DNA from: Costus lasius
Lineage: Eukaryota; Streptophyta; Magnoliopsida; Zingiberales; Costaceae
NCBI GenBank assembly: GCA_027563935.2
Contig: CM050447.1
Span: 80,771,461 to 80,835,460 of the forward strand
Length of the DNA stretch: 64,000 nt
Direction of reading: 5' to 3'
This document shows positions 24,041 to 36,030 of the stretch, in pieces; within the stretch, counting starts at the first letter, position 1; the number at the start of each line of letters is the position of its first letter. The translations under genes and the position numbers were made by a program. The notes under the pieces are model-generated. The model made no database searches. It was not told where the DNA came from and was given only the letters and a program-made list of their open reading frames with translations.

Positions 24041-24551
24041 TGATATGTCCCAAGTGTACGGATTTATCGAAGTAATAAAATAAGATTGTTCCCACGAGGA
24101 TCTAGTGATCAAGTAACTATTACACGACTTGTCTAAATCTAGGCTAATTTATTCAGTTGATTGTTTTAGGCACTATGTTCAAAAAGCAAACGAAAAACAA
24201 CATTTGAAGAGAATCAAATTTGGGAAAAATTGGGACTCAGGGTTTCACCACACTAACAATTAAGAATCTTATAAGAATAACTCCAAGAACAATTTATTAT
24301 GATCATGAAAGGGATTTTTCCTAGGATACAAATTACCTCCTCTTGAAGTGTAATCCGGTATCTGTGTACTTGGATTCATCAAAATCTATCAAAATTTGGT
24401 CGTTTTAGCTAGAAACATGCCAAAAGTGAAGAGAGGTAAAGATTCCGAACAAACAAAAGGATTTAAGTTGAAATAAGTGAAAATGTGATAAGAGTAGGAG
24501 AGATTATGCATAAAAAGTATAGTAAAAATATGATGAAAATACAAGACATCA
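24041..24551 (-). repeat. Athila-type LTR, family Q (Q1), with internal deletion, shared by two units
   Basis: It starts TGATATGTCCC on the plus strand and ends GACATCA, only 511 bp against 1545 for Q2 (43160-44704). Both ends match Q2, but about 1.04 kb is missing at around 24366, which removed the palindrome cluster and TATA box. To its left is a tRNA-Asp primer site and gag; to its right is a polypurine tract, 3' untranslated region and env-like gene. One LTR thus serves two adjacent interiors. Confidence 0.78.
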
Positions 24552-25844
24552 AATCATCCTAGACTTAATCTTGTACTTGTCCTCAAGCAAATAAATAGAC
24601 CAAAGAACAATGCTGAGTATGGAAAATATTACTCTGTTATGAAAAATAGATTTCTAGAACATAATCACTCATAAAAATTTTCAACTCATGCTACATAAAA
24701 TTCAAATAAATACACCATTCTTAGAATTTAATCCTTAAGATTCACAATTTTAATCAAATAAATTTCGCAACTTGTATAATAAACAGAATCTCAATCTCAT
24801 GAATTCACCTTTATCTCAATTTAAGTCTATAATACTTTTGTTTACAGGAGTAGGATATCCAAAATCTTTTTCCCCATAATTTTTTTTATTTCGTTTTTGG
24901 CATTCTCTAAATCGAATACCACATTTTTTCAGATGACGAATTTAGATTATATTAACCACTTAGTCAATGTATTAGAACTCATATCTTATTGGATAGCAGA
25001 ATTGACATTCATAGCCCAAGATAGAGGAGTTACTGTCAAATAACTTTTCTTTGGCATGTACCCACATAGATACATACTTTTATTTGTGCTTTAACTCTTG
25101 TCTTTGGTACCACTACCAATTTTTTCGCAATGCGAAGTAGAGGAGTCATTCTCTCTTTTTTTTTATTTTTGGATTTTGGATTCTTTCTTCCCAACAAATA
25201 GCATAATAGGTCAAACATCAACTAAGTTATTCAATCAATGTAAATTCAACATATCGTACTCATATGCTCATTTTATTTGAAAAAAATTGCTTCACTCTTA
25301 AATTGCATTCATCAAATAACGTATCTACCAAAATCTCATGCATCAATTGATGAAAAATTAAAATGAGGGGATATACATTGAAAAAATAAATTCGACACAA
25401 GAGGCATATTTCCATTCACAAATATTGCTATATGAATATCCATGATTTTGAATCTGACACACATCATTCATCAATACAAAATAAACCATTCATCAACATC
25501 ATTAGATATCCCATCCACAATAGAAATAGAAAGCAAGCATCCAATCACATAATATCATCATCACAATATCTAAGTACAATGCCCAAAACACGTAAGTGTA
25601 GCATCTACATATGATGCTAAAATTAGAATACATCCAATCATGTGCCTACACATGGCGCCAAGTAACATCATGTTATCACAATAATAGAATTTAGCAAAAT
25701 GTTATACAATTCACTGAAATGAGTAGCACAAAGCTAATAGAAATAGAAATATAGAAACATATATCTTCCCCTACAAAAGAATGCATCGTCCTCGATGCAA
25801 TAAGCATAGAATGAGAGAGTAGGGAAAAAGATACTCACAAAGTG
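24552..25844 (-). other. Athila 3' untranslated region (Q1)
   Basis: This AT-rich region has no genes. It contains the polypurine side at 24552 and the AGGACAAG block near 24590, and aligns closely with 44705-46003. It ends at the env-like stop codon. Confidence 0.75.
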
Positions 25845-27191
25845 CTAATCATCAGCATGGTTGTCTATCTCCTCGTCATTCTTCTCGCCAGAAGCAGCCT
25901 CCTCCATATTTACTTCCGGGTCCCTCTCTTCATCGCTGCAGAAGTGATTCCTCGGAAAGCCTTTAATATCCTGAACGTCATCCTGCACATCCTGGATAAA
26001 ATCAAGTGCTCTCTCCAAAAGAGGTCCCTAACAGAACACCTCTGAAGACAAGGCCCAGAAGCCTACATCCTGGGCAGAAGACCAACCCCTCTGAGGCTAT
26101 GCTGCACAGTGAGAAGAAGAACCAGCTCTACGTGGCGGAGAATCCAGACTCATCCCAAAGGAATCGCTACTACCAACCCATGTGGGTGGTGGTGGTGCTG
26201 AGTCAAGTGGTGTAGGAACATCTATAACAACTACATAAGGAAGAATTTTCCAATTTAATTGATTACGAATCGTAGTTCGTTCTTTGTTTGGCAAGGGCAA
26301 GGCTAGAAAATTCTGTCCAAGAACAAGGAAAAAGATATCCCCCTCTTGGACAATTATCCTCATTGCTACACATGACTCCAAGTCGATCCTACAATTTTTC
26401 GTTGCAGTCTCTGCTCCAAATGGATCTACATCCAAGGCACATGCTAAAGTGGTGACAAATCCTCCCAAAACTATACTGCCCTTCTTGGGTCATGCCACTT
26501 TATCAAATTGCTTAACAAGATAATATGCCACATCTACTGGCTACCCATGAAGCATGCACCACAAGAAAAAGAGTCCAACTTGTCAGATCATACCATCACT
26601 CTCCCCTCGCCCGAAGACGGTATGTGAGAGCACTCTATGCACATATTGGAGACAAGGATTAGACATACTAGTCGCTTGTGCAGTCTTTGTTGAATAATTT
26701 GAATATGAAGTGATTTGATACCAAAAGGCATTCTCAATGTATTCCCGTGGTGGATGTACACACCCTCCTAATGGCAAGTGGAAGATAGCTCTAATATCCT
26801 TGAGCGTCAGACTCCTTTCAATATTTGTAGGTCGAAAAGTAAGGCGACCTTTTGCCTCTTGACAGTGGTAATCATGGAGTTCGACCTCCAAACTACTAAG
26901 AAACTCTAGGACTAAGGGAATAAATGTCTACAGCTGACTTTGGAAAAACCTTAAGGCTAAAATTTGCTCGAACATCCAATTTACATCTTCATGAAGCACA
27001 AGGATTTCAAAAGTATGCTTGTTTGCGTATTTAGTATTTGCAGTCCTCCTCATAAGAAGATGATTATACCTGGCTTGTTGTGCATCATCTCTAAAGATAA
27101 TACCATAAGGGTTTGGAGGTGGTGACGGTGCTACAAAAGCTGGTGCTTTACCTTTCCCTTTGCTTACTACTTATTTCTTTCTTGGTGCCAT
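25845..27191 (-). pseudogene. Athila ORF1/env-like gene (second copy)
   Basis: The start MAPRKK at 27191 is followed by a TAA at codon 7, then KGKGKAPAFVAPSPPP and the conserved NPYGIIFRDDAQQARY. Next come DVNWMFEQI, SLEVELHDYHCQEAKG, a block ending HRVLSHTVFGRGESDGMI, and GGFVTTLACALDVDPFG of the ATHILA ORF1 domain. A Pro-rich linker leads to an acidic C-terminus (GEKNDEEIDNHADD, stop at 25845-25847). Stops near 26890 and 26580 and frame changes near 26550 and 26100 break it. I see no clear signal peptide or membrane anchor, so an envelope role is only an assumption carried over from its position. Confidence 0.78.
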
Positions 27192-27975
27192 TTCAGGTAA
27201 GATGAAATAAATTTGAACTTAAGAGGTTGAAAAATAGAGGTGTTACCCAAAACTGTAGCAAGACACCGAAAACAAAACAAATCTTTTGAATGCGCCACTC
27301 AAATGTGATCTTTCAGGGTGAAATTGATCTCTAAAAACTTCAGGGGAGAGATCTTCTAGCATAATTGAAGCTCTAGAGGGTAAACAACAACTCAGACGAA
27401 GCTTGGATGGCAAGAAATAAAGGTTAGTGGAAATCAGCAGAACTTTGTTTTCCAAGCCAAATCGAGGCTTCAAACTACTGAAATGCAACTCGAGATGACC
27501 AGAAAATGATCGGAGAAGGTAGCCGAGCGATTTAGAAGGTTATAAGAGGCCTGATTTGAAGAAGCTGCGCAAATGCCCGAAGAAAGCGGGAAAAATCCTA
27601 GAAAAGACAGTCGGGTATATATATAGGTGAATAAAAATACGATTGTGAAAATAAATATAGTCATGCCGTGAAATGTTCTGTAAAGAAAACTAATCAAAAT
27701 ACGGTCATGAAAAGAAATACGGCACCCCCATGTAAACATTCTATGCTAAAGTTCAAAGAAAATACGGGGTGTGAAAATAATTACAGCACCCCCATGAAAC
27801 ATTATGTAAAGAAATTTACTGAAAATACGGGTGTGAAAATAAATATGGTACCCCCATAAATTTTTTTTTTCTGAATAAAAATACGTGTGTGAAAAGAAAT
27901 ACACCACAACTGTAAAACATTCTATTTCTTTAGAGATGAACAGTAACACAAAAATACGGCCGTAAAACATTATCT
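27192..27975 (-). promoter_or_regulatory. Spacer upstream of env-like gene, built like an LTR promoter
   Basis: Going down the minus strand: a cluster of TACGG-type motifs in units of 60-70 bp (27975-27650), then CTATATATATACC (TATA at 27616-27625), then about 430 bp of leader to the env-like start at 27191. LTR Q2 shows the same order (cluster 44150-44440, TATATAA at 44058-44065). The parallel suggests an internal promoter for the env-like gene; transcription is not shown. Confidence 0.45.
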
Positions 27976-28718
27976 TTGCGTAAGCCCGGGCTTCTTTATT
28001 TTCTTCAGCTATTGGAATTTCCAAAAGACAAACTTCCGGCAGGTCATCAAGCATCCCATCGGAAACGGGATTTTCATCTTTAACTACTTGTTCAATAATA
28101 TCTAGGCTATAACTTGAACTTGCGATAGAAGGGTGTTTCAGACTTCATGCTAAATCAAATTTAATAGCCTCCTCACCAATGTTTAAGGTTAGTTTTCTAA
28201 TTTTTTACGTCAATGACGGCTCCGGCAGTCGCCTGGAATGGTCTTCCTACAATTATTGGTAGTTTCATGTCCTCCTCCATCTCAAGCACGACGAAGTCGA
28301 TTGGAGTGAAGGAATCTCCTACCTTGATCGGAATGTCTTCCAGGATTCCTGCCAGCTTGCGCATTGAGCGGTCAGCAAGTTGTAGAGAAGTCGGTGTTGC
28401 CTTTAAATCGCCAATGTCCAGTTTTCTGCATGTAGAAAAAGGCATTAAACTGACACTGGCGCCTAAATAACATAGTATGTGATCAAAAGATAAATCCCCT
28501 ATTTTGCATGGTATCGAAAAGCTGCCCGGATCATTCAATTTCTCTGGAAGTTTGTTTTGAATAATGGTGCTGCACTCTTCAATAAGCGCCATTGTGCCTG
28601 GTTGCTCTTGCTTCCTTTGATTGGAAAGAATATCCTTTAAAAATTTCGCATACGTGGGCATCTGCGTTAAAGCTTCAGTAAAGGGGATGTTAATATACAA
28701 TTTCTTCAAAATTTCCAA
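27976..28718 (-). pseudogene. Athila aspartic protease (second copy), catalytic Asp lost
   Basis: The open frame 28718-28197 starts EILKKLYINIPFTEAL and contains SFSIPCKIGDLSF, the active-site block, and PIIVGRPFQATAGAVIDV. The active-site motif reads CYLGASVSLMP, so the catalytic Asp of DLGAS is Tyr and the enzyme must be dead. In another frame the tail continues through YSLDIIEQVV and LDDLPEVCLLEIPIAEE to about 27976. No reverse transcriptase or integrase follows; the spacer to the env-like gene begins immediately. This is the second unit in the window with gag and protease but no polymerase. Confidence 0.82.
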
Positions 28719-30363
28719 AAACTTTCTGAATTGTTTATCCAGCTTTGCCTTAGCCAGACTTTGAGGGAATGGAATTGTGGCTTGTAAGGCGATGGCGGAA
28801 CATAAGCTGGTTCACTCACATGTTCATCTTTCTCCTCACTTGGTCTCTGGGGTTCGGGTCTATCACTAGTAGATGAGTCAAGACTTAGGTTAGAGTCAGG
28901 TACTCTCAGTTCCTCCAATTGCTTACCACTACGATTAGTAATTGCACTGCAATTCTCTCGTGGGTTTTGTTCAGGTTGGGAAGGTAACCTACCCGAGGGT
29001 CTTGCTAGACTAGTGGCAAGGTTTGCCAACTGTATATCTACTTGTTTGTTATGTGCCTCTATGGAATCTAGTCTAGTCGTCACATGACGCAACATATCAT
29101 TTACACTCTCATTGGTTTTGGCTTGAGAGGAGATGAAATTTTCCATGATGATTTCAAGTGAGGTCTTTTGAGGTTGTGGTGCATATGGTTGAGGTTGAAA
29201 ACAAGGTAGTGGTTTGTAGTTCGATTGTGGAGCAGGGTTGGGGTTGTTCCTGTAAGAAAAGTTAGGAGGTTTCTCCAACCAGGATTGTATGTAGTGGAGT
29301 AGGGATCATTTTGTGGTCTAGGATCTTAGTTCTCTACAACATTAATATATTCTTGTTGGGGTTCAGAGGGTTGGGAAACAACTAACTGGCAATTAGCATT
29401 GCTGTAGCCAATACTACCACAAATCTCACATACAGAAGGATTATAACTTGAATTAACAGAATTGACATGCATTCAATCCAATTTACGAGATAACAAGTGA
29501 ACATTGGCAGCTAAAGAACTTAAGGCATCTAATTCATACTTACCTGGTGCAATGGCCCTAGATGATGTACCTCGTTGTTCTCTAGCCCATTGGTTATGAT
29601 TTAGTGCCATGTCTTATGGTAGATACGTCGCTTCATTGACGTTCTTGTTCATGATTGCTCCACCAGCGGCTTCATCAATAGCAAGATGTGTATTATAATT
29701 AAGACAATAGTAAAATGTATGAACAATTACCTATCTTTCCAAGCCGTCGTGTGGGCATAAACGTTGAAGCTCCTTGAATTGCCCTCATGCTTCATACAAA
29801 GATTCCCCTTCTTTTCGGGTGAAATCGGTGATCTAGTTTCACAGTTGGACAATTTTGCTTGGGGGGAAGAAACGCCTGAGAAAGTTATTCCCAAGTTGTT
29901 AGCGATTCAGTTGTAGTGAATATAGCCAATTTCGTGCTCTATCCCAAAGAGTGAATGGGAAGAGTCGTAGTCATAGCGCGTCGCTAGAAACTCCATTCAT
30001 CTTTGTCATGTCATAGAACTCCAAGAATATTAACAAGTGCATCTTTGGGTCTTCAGATGGTAGGCCTCCGAATTGGTTTTGCTGAACCATCGATAAGAGG
30101 GAGGGCTTAATCTCAAAAATATTAGCCTCCACTAGAGGTCGAGAAATACTTGCGAGAAGACCCTGTGCATTTGGCATGGCAAAATCTTTCAAAGTTCTAT
30201 TGTTGTTTGCCATCGTCAGATGAATACGAATAGGTTTAGTTCTCCTTGATATTTCTCTAGTACTCAATTCCTTTAATCGTCTTCTACGATGGAATGTCCT
30301 TTCAATTTCTTGATCAAGCTCGTATAGATCTTCCAATCCACCTAATCGTAAACCTCTTCGCAT
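28719..30363 (-). pseudogene. gag: Athila gag (second copy)
   Basis: Likely start MRRGLRLGGLEDLYELDQ at 30363, followed by TMANNNRTLKDFAMPNAQG and QFGGLPSEDPKMHLLIFLEF. A TGA at 29971 interrupts the LRLFPFTLWDRARNW capsid block in frame. More stops and frame shifts follow to 29280. The nucleocapsid motif near 29430 reads CEICGSIGYSNANC, a CCHC knuckle with His changed to Tyr. The stretch 29278-28706 is Pro/Gln-rich with a coiled coil (NDMLRHVTTRLDSIEAHNKQ) and ends at a frameshift into the protease frame. About 160 bp of leader separates the start from the primer site. Confidence 0.82.
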
Positions 30364-30522
30364 ATAACAGTTAAGCTCAATAGACAAAGTTAGAGAGAAA
30401 AACAAAATAACAAAAAAACAAAGAAACAAATTCATAGAAACAAGGACCAAGAAACAAAAACAAAAGTAATAACAATGCGTCTAGTCTACCAATTGTTAAA
30501 TCACTTTGATATTGGTTGCCTG

Positions 30523-30540
30523 TCCCCGGCAACGGCACCA
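30523..30540 (-). other. Primer binding site, tRNA-Asp (second copy)
   Basis: The minus strand reads TGGTGCCGTTGCCGGGGA, the Athila tRNA-Asp site with one C-to-T change from the copy at 24017. Ten bases separate it from the LTR terminus at 30551. Confidence 0.9.
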
Positions 30541-30550
30541 AAACTTTAAA

Positions 30551-31828
30551 TGTGTCGTACTATCGCACTACTTAAGTGTCAATCCCACAGGGACAGTGAT
30601 CAAGTACCAAGTGATTATGAATCGATAGCTAGACAATCGATTAAGTGGTTTGGAATTGCGAAAAGTATAGCAAACATAACTTAATGTAAATCGAATGAAG
30701 TAAGATAATGTTTTTGGTAGAAAATAGGTATTAGAGATTTCGGAACATCGGGTTCGTCTCGTTGATGGATCTTAAATTCAAACAAGGTAAAATTGTAACA
30801 ATACAATTTTAATAGTGTTCAAGGAAATATCAAAAGGTACATATTACCCTCTTTTGACAGCGTAATCTGGTATCAATCTAGATCAGCGTCCTACTTTCGT
30901 GGCTAATTGGACCTAGATTGATCCAATAAGTTCAGAGATATTATAAGGTTCCTCATACAAATCCTACCCCATTTCTTGACAGCTCAAAGTATGTTCGATC
31001 TATTAGATCTAGCGTCGCAATTCACCTTTCGATCTTTCTTGTAGCGCCTAAGTAATTGCGTGGCCAATGCAACACTCGCAGTAAAACAACATAGAATGAA
31101 TAAACACAAAATAAAATTTGCATTTGCTATGAAAGAACAAGTTCAAAAATATGATATAATCAACGAGACTACACCCTTAGTTCCGATAATGAAATTACGC
31201 TATTATAGCGTCGTTACGATACATATCTTTGGAAGAAGAAAACAAAGGAGAGATTTGAACATAGAAAAGAGCAAACTCTTCAAATAAGGGCAGCAATCTT
31301 CTTCCTCCAAGCCTTCTGGAATGGATGAACAAGAAGATCTTCTTCTCCGAGGCTTTAACGAAGATCACCACCCCTTGCCAAGACTCGTCGCTCTTTTTAG
31401 GTGGTTTTTCATCCATTATATAAAATTGATAGCTCTCTTAATTATTTACGTTTTGGCACCAAAAACGTCCAAAATGGAGCTATAATGAGAGAGTTATGGC
31501 TATTTTAAATTTGGGCTACGCAGAGATTATGGATGTAATGAACATTACGGCCCTACTCATAATGACAACATTGATGCTCTTTAACTCCCAAAACACTAAT
31601 ACAATTATGGCCCATTGAATGCTCATCATTTTGATACCAAGAACACTAAAAATGGACTTGTAACGAAAAAGTTATGGCCATTTTAATGCTGGCCTTTAAT
31701 ACTCTTAATGCCATTACGGGTGTAATGAGATTATGGGTATACCCATAATTTTGGTGGAAAACTCCGTTTCGTCTGAAATTTTGTAGGTGAGTTGATGTTT
31801 GACTGGACTTGAATTCTGGCCATAGTAG
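30551..31828 (-). repeat. Athila-type LTR, family P (P2, 5' LTR, truncated)
   Basis: It starts TGTGTCGTACTATC on the plus strand next to the primer site and aligns with 8853-10190. The homology stops at 31828, so the first third of the LTR in transcription order (about 470 bp) is missing. TATA-like TTATATAA lies near 31415. At the break it meets another truncated P LTR in the same orientation. Confidence 0.78.
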
Positions 31829-31978
31829 GAGAGAAAAACTAAACAACAATGCAATACTAGCAGTAAAACACTATTATGAGAAAAATCTCAGATCTAGCAT
31901 CGTAATTCACCTTTCGGTCCTTCTTGCGGGACCTAAGAAAAGAAATTGTGTGGCCAATGCAACACTAGCAGTAAAACA
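31829..31978 (-). repeat. Athila LTR P3, left fragment
   Basis: From about 31870 it matches the LTR P1 sequence beginning near 9341; the terminal 480 bp is absent. A 22-bp piece (AATGC…AGCAGTAAAACA) occurs twice here. It is interrupted after AAACA at 31978 and resumes at 37716. Confidence 0.65.
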
Positions 31979-33029
31979 TGTTAGTGTATATGCCCTGAGA
32001 CCTAGTATTGGTCCATCTTTGTACTACTTAACTCTGATATTTTATATGTATCATTCTAGCATTGTCGTTATCATTGTCTGTTTACATCTACGATTATGTA
32101 CTTACATGATAACGTCCCTGGAGACATATTGGATATGTACTCGAATGATTGTCCCCAGTCAATGTACCATAGTAGATATGGGACAGCTATGGTACTTGTG
32201 AGACTGGTATATGGGCTGGTGAGGCACGAGGTGCTAGCACAGACATATGAGTATATCAATGGTAGATATGCTGGATCGACCCGCTGTGAGGCAATGACTT
32301 GTTGTCATAAGTTATCCTCACAAGTGATAGGAGATGCATTGATCCTTAGACTTGAGGTCATTGACTCTTCTATATGGTAAGGGACATGCTTTGTGTTGTG
32401 ATCCGCAAGTGTACGGATACTCGAAGTAATAAAAGATATCGAACCCACAGAGACCTATGTTATCAAATACTGATCAATTGATTTTTCACTATCTAGGTAA
32501 TCAAATGAAAGTCAGGTAAATATCGTAAACACACGGAAAGATACTATCAGAGAGAGAAAACTAAGACTAGGGTTTCATTCACTTAGATTTTCATGACTAG
32601 ATGTACAAAGATATTCATCAATCAAATTCTATTTTGATAAAGACATAATTTACCTAAAAAGGGATTATCTCACTCTCGTGCAGATAACCATGCAAGAATA
32701 AATCCTCACTTTCGCGCAAGATTCATCCCAAGCTAATGATAGGTAAATCATCAATCAAAGAACTCGATGATCACTTTCGTGCATCTGTATTCTAAGTTGA
32801 TCGTCTCAAGCGGAAACTCACTGATCACCGTCATGCATCCGAGTCTCAACACAAGTTTTGCCTATAGTTCTCTAACGTTCCGATCCTCACTTTCGTGCAA
32901 GATCTCCACGTTTGACACAATAACTCAATCCTAAGTTTGTAATTGTTATCATGGCAATACAAATCACTAAAATTCAATAATAAGAACAATCCTAAGAAAA
33001 TTCCTATCATACAGTTCTAGGGTTCCAAG

Positions 33030-34988
33030 TGTTGGGAAACCCCGGGGACATTTTACAATTTTTCAGAGTTATGGACATACATTTTTCGCAGCGGAAGAAT
33101 GTCCCCGAAACAGGCCGGTCCCAAAAACCCAGTGAAGATCGCATGCAAGGGAGTCGACACGATGAGTTAGGAAATACCTTAAGAGCAATGTAGAGCGATG
33201 TCGATGAAGGCGCCCAAGTGTTCGCCCTCTGCAGTCTCGCACACACGGATCTCTTGAGTTCTCTTCTTCCACGCCCGGTGCTAGCCTCGGGAAGAAGATC
33301 CAAGCCTTAGGGAGATACTCTACTTCACTTGCGCCACCAAGAGAGATGATGCGCCAAGAGAAGAAGGAAGACTATCCAAAAACGCCAAGCACTAATGTTC
33401 CTTGCGCCAAGAGGAAAGGAAGAAGTGGCTTGCGGTTATGGAAGAAGGAAGATGCGCCCTTTGCTCCAAGCACTCGCCCCTCTCCTTGTGTTCACGCCTT
33501 CAAGGAATTAATTGCACACAAGAGGGGGCGACTAGGGTCATATTTATAGGGCAAGAGGCGGTTAGGGTAATGGCTAGGATCATGACAAGTGTAGGGCTAG
33601 GATGAGGAGGTTTGAGATAAGGAAAGTCTCCAAGACATTTCCATAATTCTCATTCAACCTTACCTTTTGTTCCCACGCCTTTCCTTGTGAGCCAAGGCCT
33701 TGCCTTGCGCCTCAAGCAATGCCATAGAGGCATGCTTTCCATCCTAGGAAGAGAGGGGGAGGCGCCCTTTACTTCCATAATGAAGCAAAGGCGCCAACAT
33801 GACCCCATTATGCCCCTAGGCGCCTAATGGTTCATGTTTCTCCCCATTATACCCTTTTAGCCTCTCATCTCTTCATGAGAACTTGTTATTGGGCCTCATT
33901 GGATAATGAGCTAGCCCAAACATCATTGCATAGGTTGATTAAGCACTTGGATCCAATCCAATGCAACCCTAATCCAAATGTGACCAACCATGGTCAAATA
34001 CGGGTCAACCTGCCAAAAATGAAGTTTGGCTCCAATAACATTCTTCCATCTCATCAGGCCCATTGGCGCTGATGAAATCTCCCAATTAGATCCGAGTTAT
34101 CCAATAACTCGATCATAAGGCTTCCCGATCAATACGAGAACTCAAGTATCAAGGTGTGCGACCCTGTAGGTTCCTCTAACGCTGGCAGTGCTGACCAAAG
34201 GTCATCACAAGCAGTGAGTGGCACCTAGCAGTGCATCGCTGCTACCCAGGTCGTTGGAATGGATATCGACATCGACATCCCCATCATCGCAACTAGGTAC
34301 AGATGCATTACAGTCTCTTTGCCGTACTGATATCCGATTGGACAAGTGTGTCACCACTTGTTTTCATCCAATCACATGGCTATGACTAAAACAGGTTCTT
34401 ACCTGGGTATGGCCATACACTCTCAGTCATAGAACCATAAAGGAGCTCCATGGATATCATACTTCCTTAGGGAAGGGGCAAATCCTATGTCTGTCCATTG
34501 ATCTTCTCATATGGGTCGTGACATGCTCAATAACAACCGTTATGACCTCCCAGCTACGGCAAGGTGTTAGGTTGTATCAAAGCAAGTCCCTAACCATATA
34601 GAATGATCAATGACCTCAAGTCAAGGGATCAATGCATCTCCTGTCACTTATGAGGATAACTCATGACACCAAGTCATAGCCTCATAGCGGGTCTATCCAG
34701 TATATCCCCAATGATATACTCATGTGTCTGCGTTAGCACCACGTGCCTAACCAGCCCACATACCAGTCTCACAAGTACCATAGCTGTCCCATATCCACTA
34801 AGGTACATTGACTGGGGATTATAATTCGAGCACAGATCCAATCTGTCTCCAGGGACATTATCATGTAAGTACACAATCGCTGGTGTAGTCAAACAATGAT
34901 AACGACAATGCCAGAATGATATATAAATATCAGTGTCAAGTAGTACATAAGTTGACCAAAACTAGGTCCTAGGGCATATACACCAACA
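33030..34988 (-). repeat. Solo Copia LTR, family L, innermost of the nest
   Basis: Read on the minus strand it runs TGTTGGTGTATATGCCC to GGTTTCCCAACA, 1959 bp. CCAAG flanks it (33025-33029 and 34989-34993). It is closely similar to 59024-60980. A TATA box lies at 33541-33548 on the minus strand. Confidence 0.94.
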
Positions 34989-35649
34989 CCAAGTTCTCAA
35001 GCAAGTCACTTTTAGGTCCTTATTGCGAGAACTCTAAATCATGATGACAAAATAAACTTAAGAGAATCTTAGAGCAATAATCACATAGGAAAAATTATCA
35101 AAGTAGAACAATCATGATGAAAATAAAAATAATCTAGTTATTAAGAAAATCAAAAGGAATTACTCCCCCATGTCCCAAAAGTAGTTTAAGCTAGCATGGT
35201 GGAGAAAATAAAATATTCCATAATTTTAGAAGTTCAAAAATTAGTAAAAGAAGTGTTTTGGGAAAATACAGGACGACTGTGAAGTATTTCGCAGCCGTAA
35301 TTTCAAAAGCTCTCGGTGAACAGTGGTTGTCCTTCTTCTTTCCTCGAATTCTCCTTCGATTGATCTCCTTCTCTTCTGAAACTTCTGGCACGTTGTCTCC
35401 TCCTCCAGACGAAGCTTGAGTATGAAAATCGTGGCCGGAGGTGGTCTGGATTGGTCGCGGTGGCGGAACCCTTGGTGGCGGCATGAATCGTGATTTCTCC
35501 CTCGACAGTCGATGAAAATTGGGGCTTTCGGTGTGTGTGTAATCCTCCTGTCCAAGGCTCCCTATTTGCTTCTTACGGCTTCGAATCTAAAGCTCTGGCT
35601 CACTCGCAATCGTCTTCGCAAGAATCGGACTTGAAAATTGACCTGGAAA

Positions 35650-36030
35650 TCGCGTTTAACAATAGAAATACGGCAGTGTAATAGTTTACAGCACTGCCAT
35701 AAAATCGATCGCATTTTCTATTCTGATGTCATCTAGGAAATACGGCACCGAAATCTGGTTTACGGTACTACCGTAATATTGGCTGAACTCTATGTTCGAA
35801 AGTGACTAAAAAATATGGCCCGTGTAATCCTTTACAGTTGTGCCGTAAAATCAAGCAAAGTTTCTGTTCTGAACTGCTCTGAAATACGGTACCGTAATCT
35901 GGTTTACGGTACTGCCGTAAAATCTGAAAAATCTTCTGTTCGGAAACTCCTCAAAATATGGTAGTGGCTCAGATTTTACGATAGCGTATGAAAATACGGT
36001 ACCGTAAAATAGGTTACGGCACTACCGTAA
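35650..36030 (-). repeat. Cluster of TACGG/CCGTA imperfect palindromes in LTR U3
   Basis: Five units of 70-75 bp each hold two motifs, for example TACGGTACCGTAA and TTACGGTACTGCCGTAA. The position within LTR N is the same as at 22740-23135. Confidence 0.7.
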
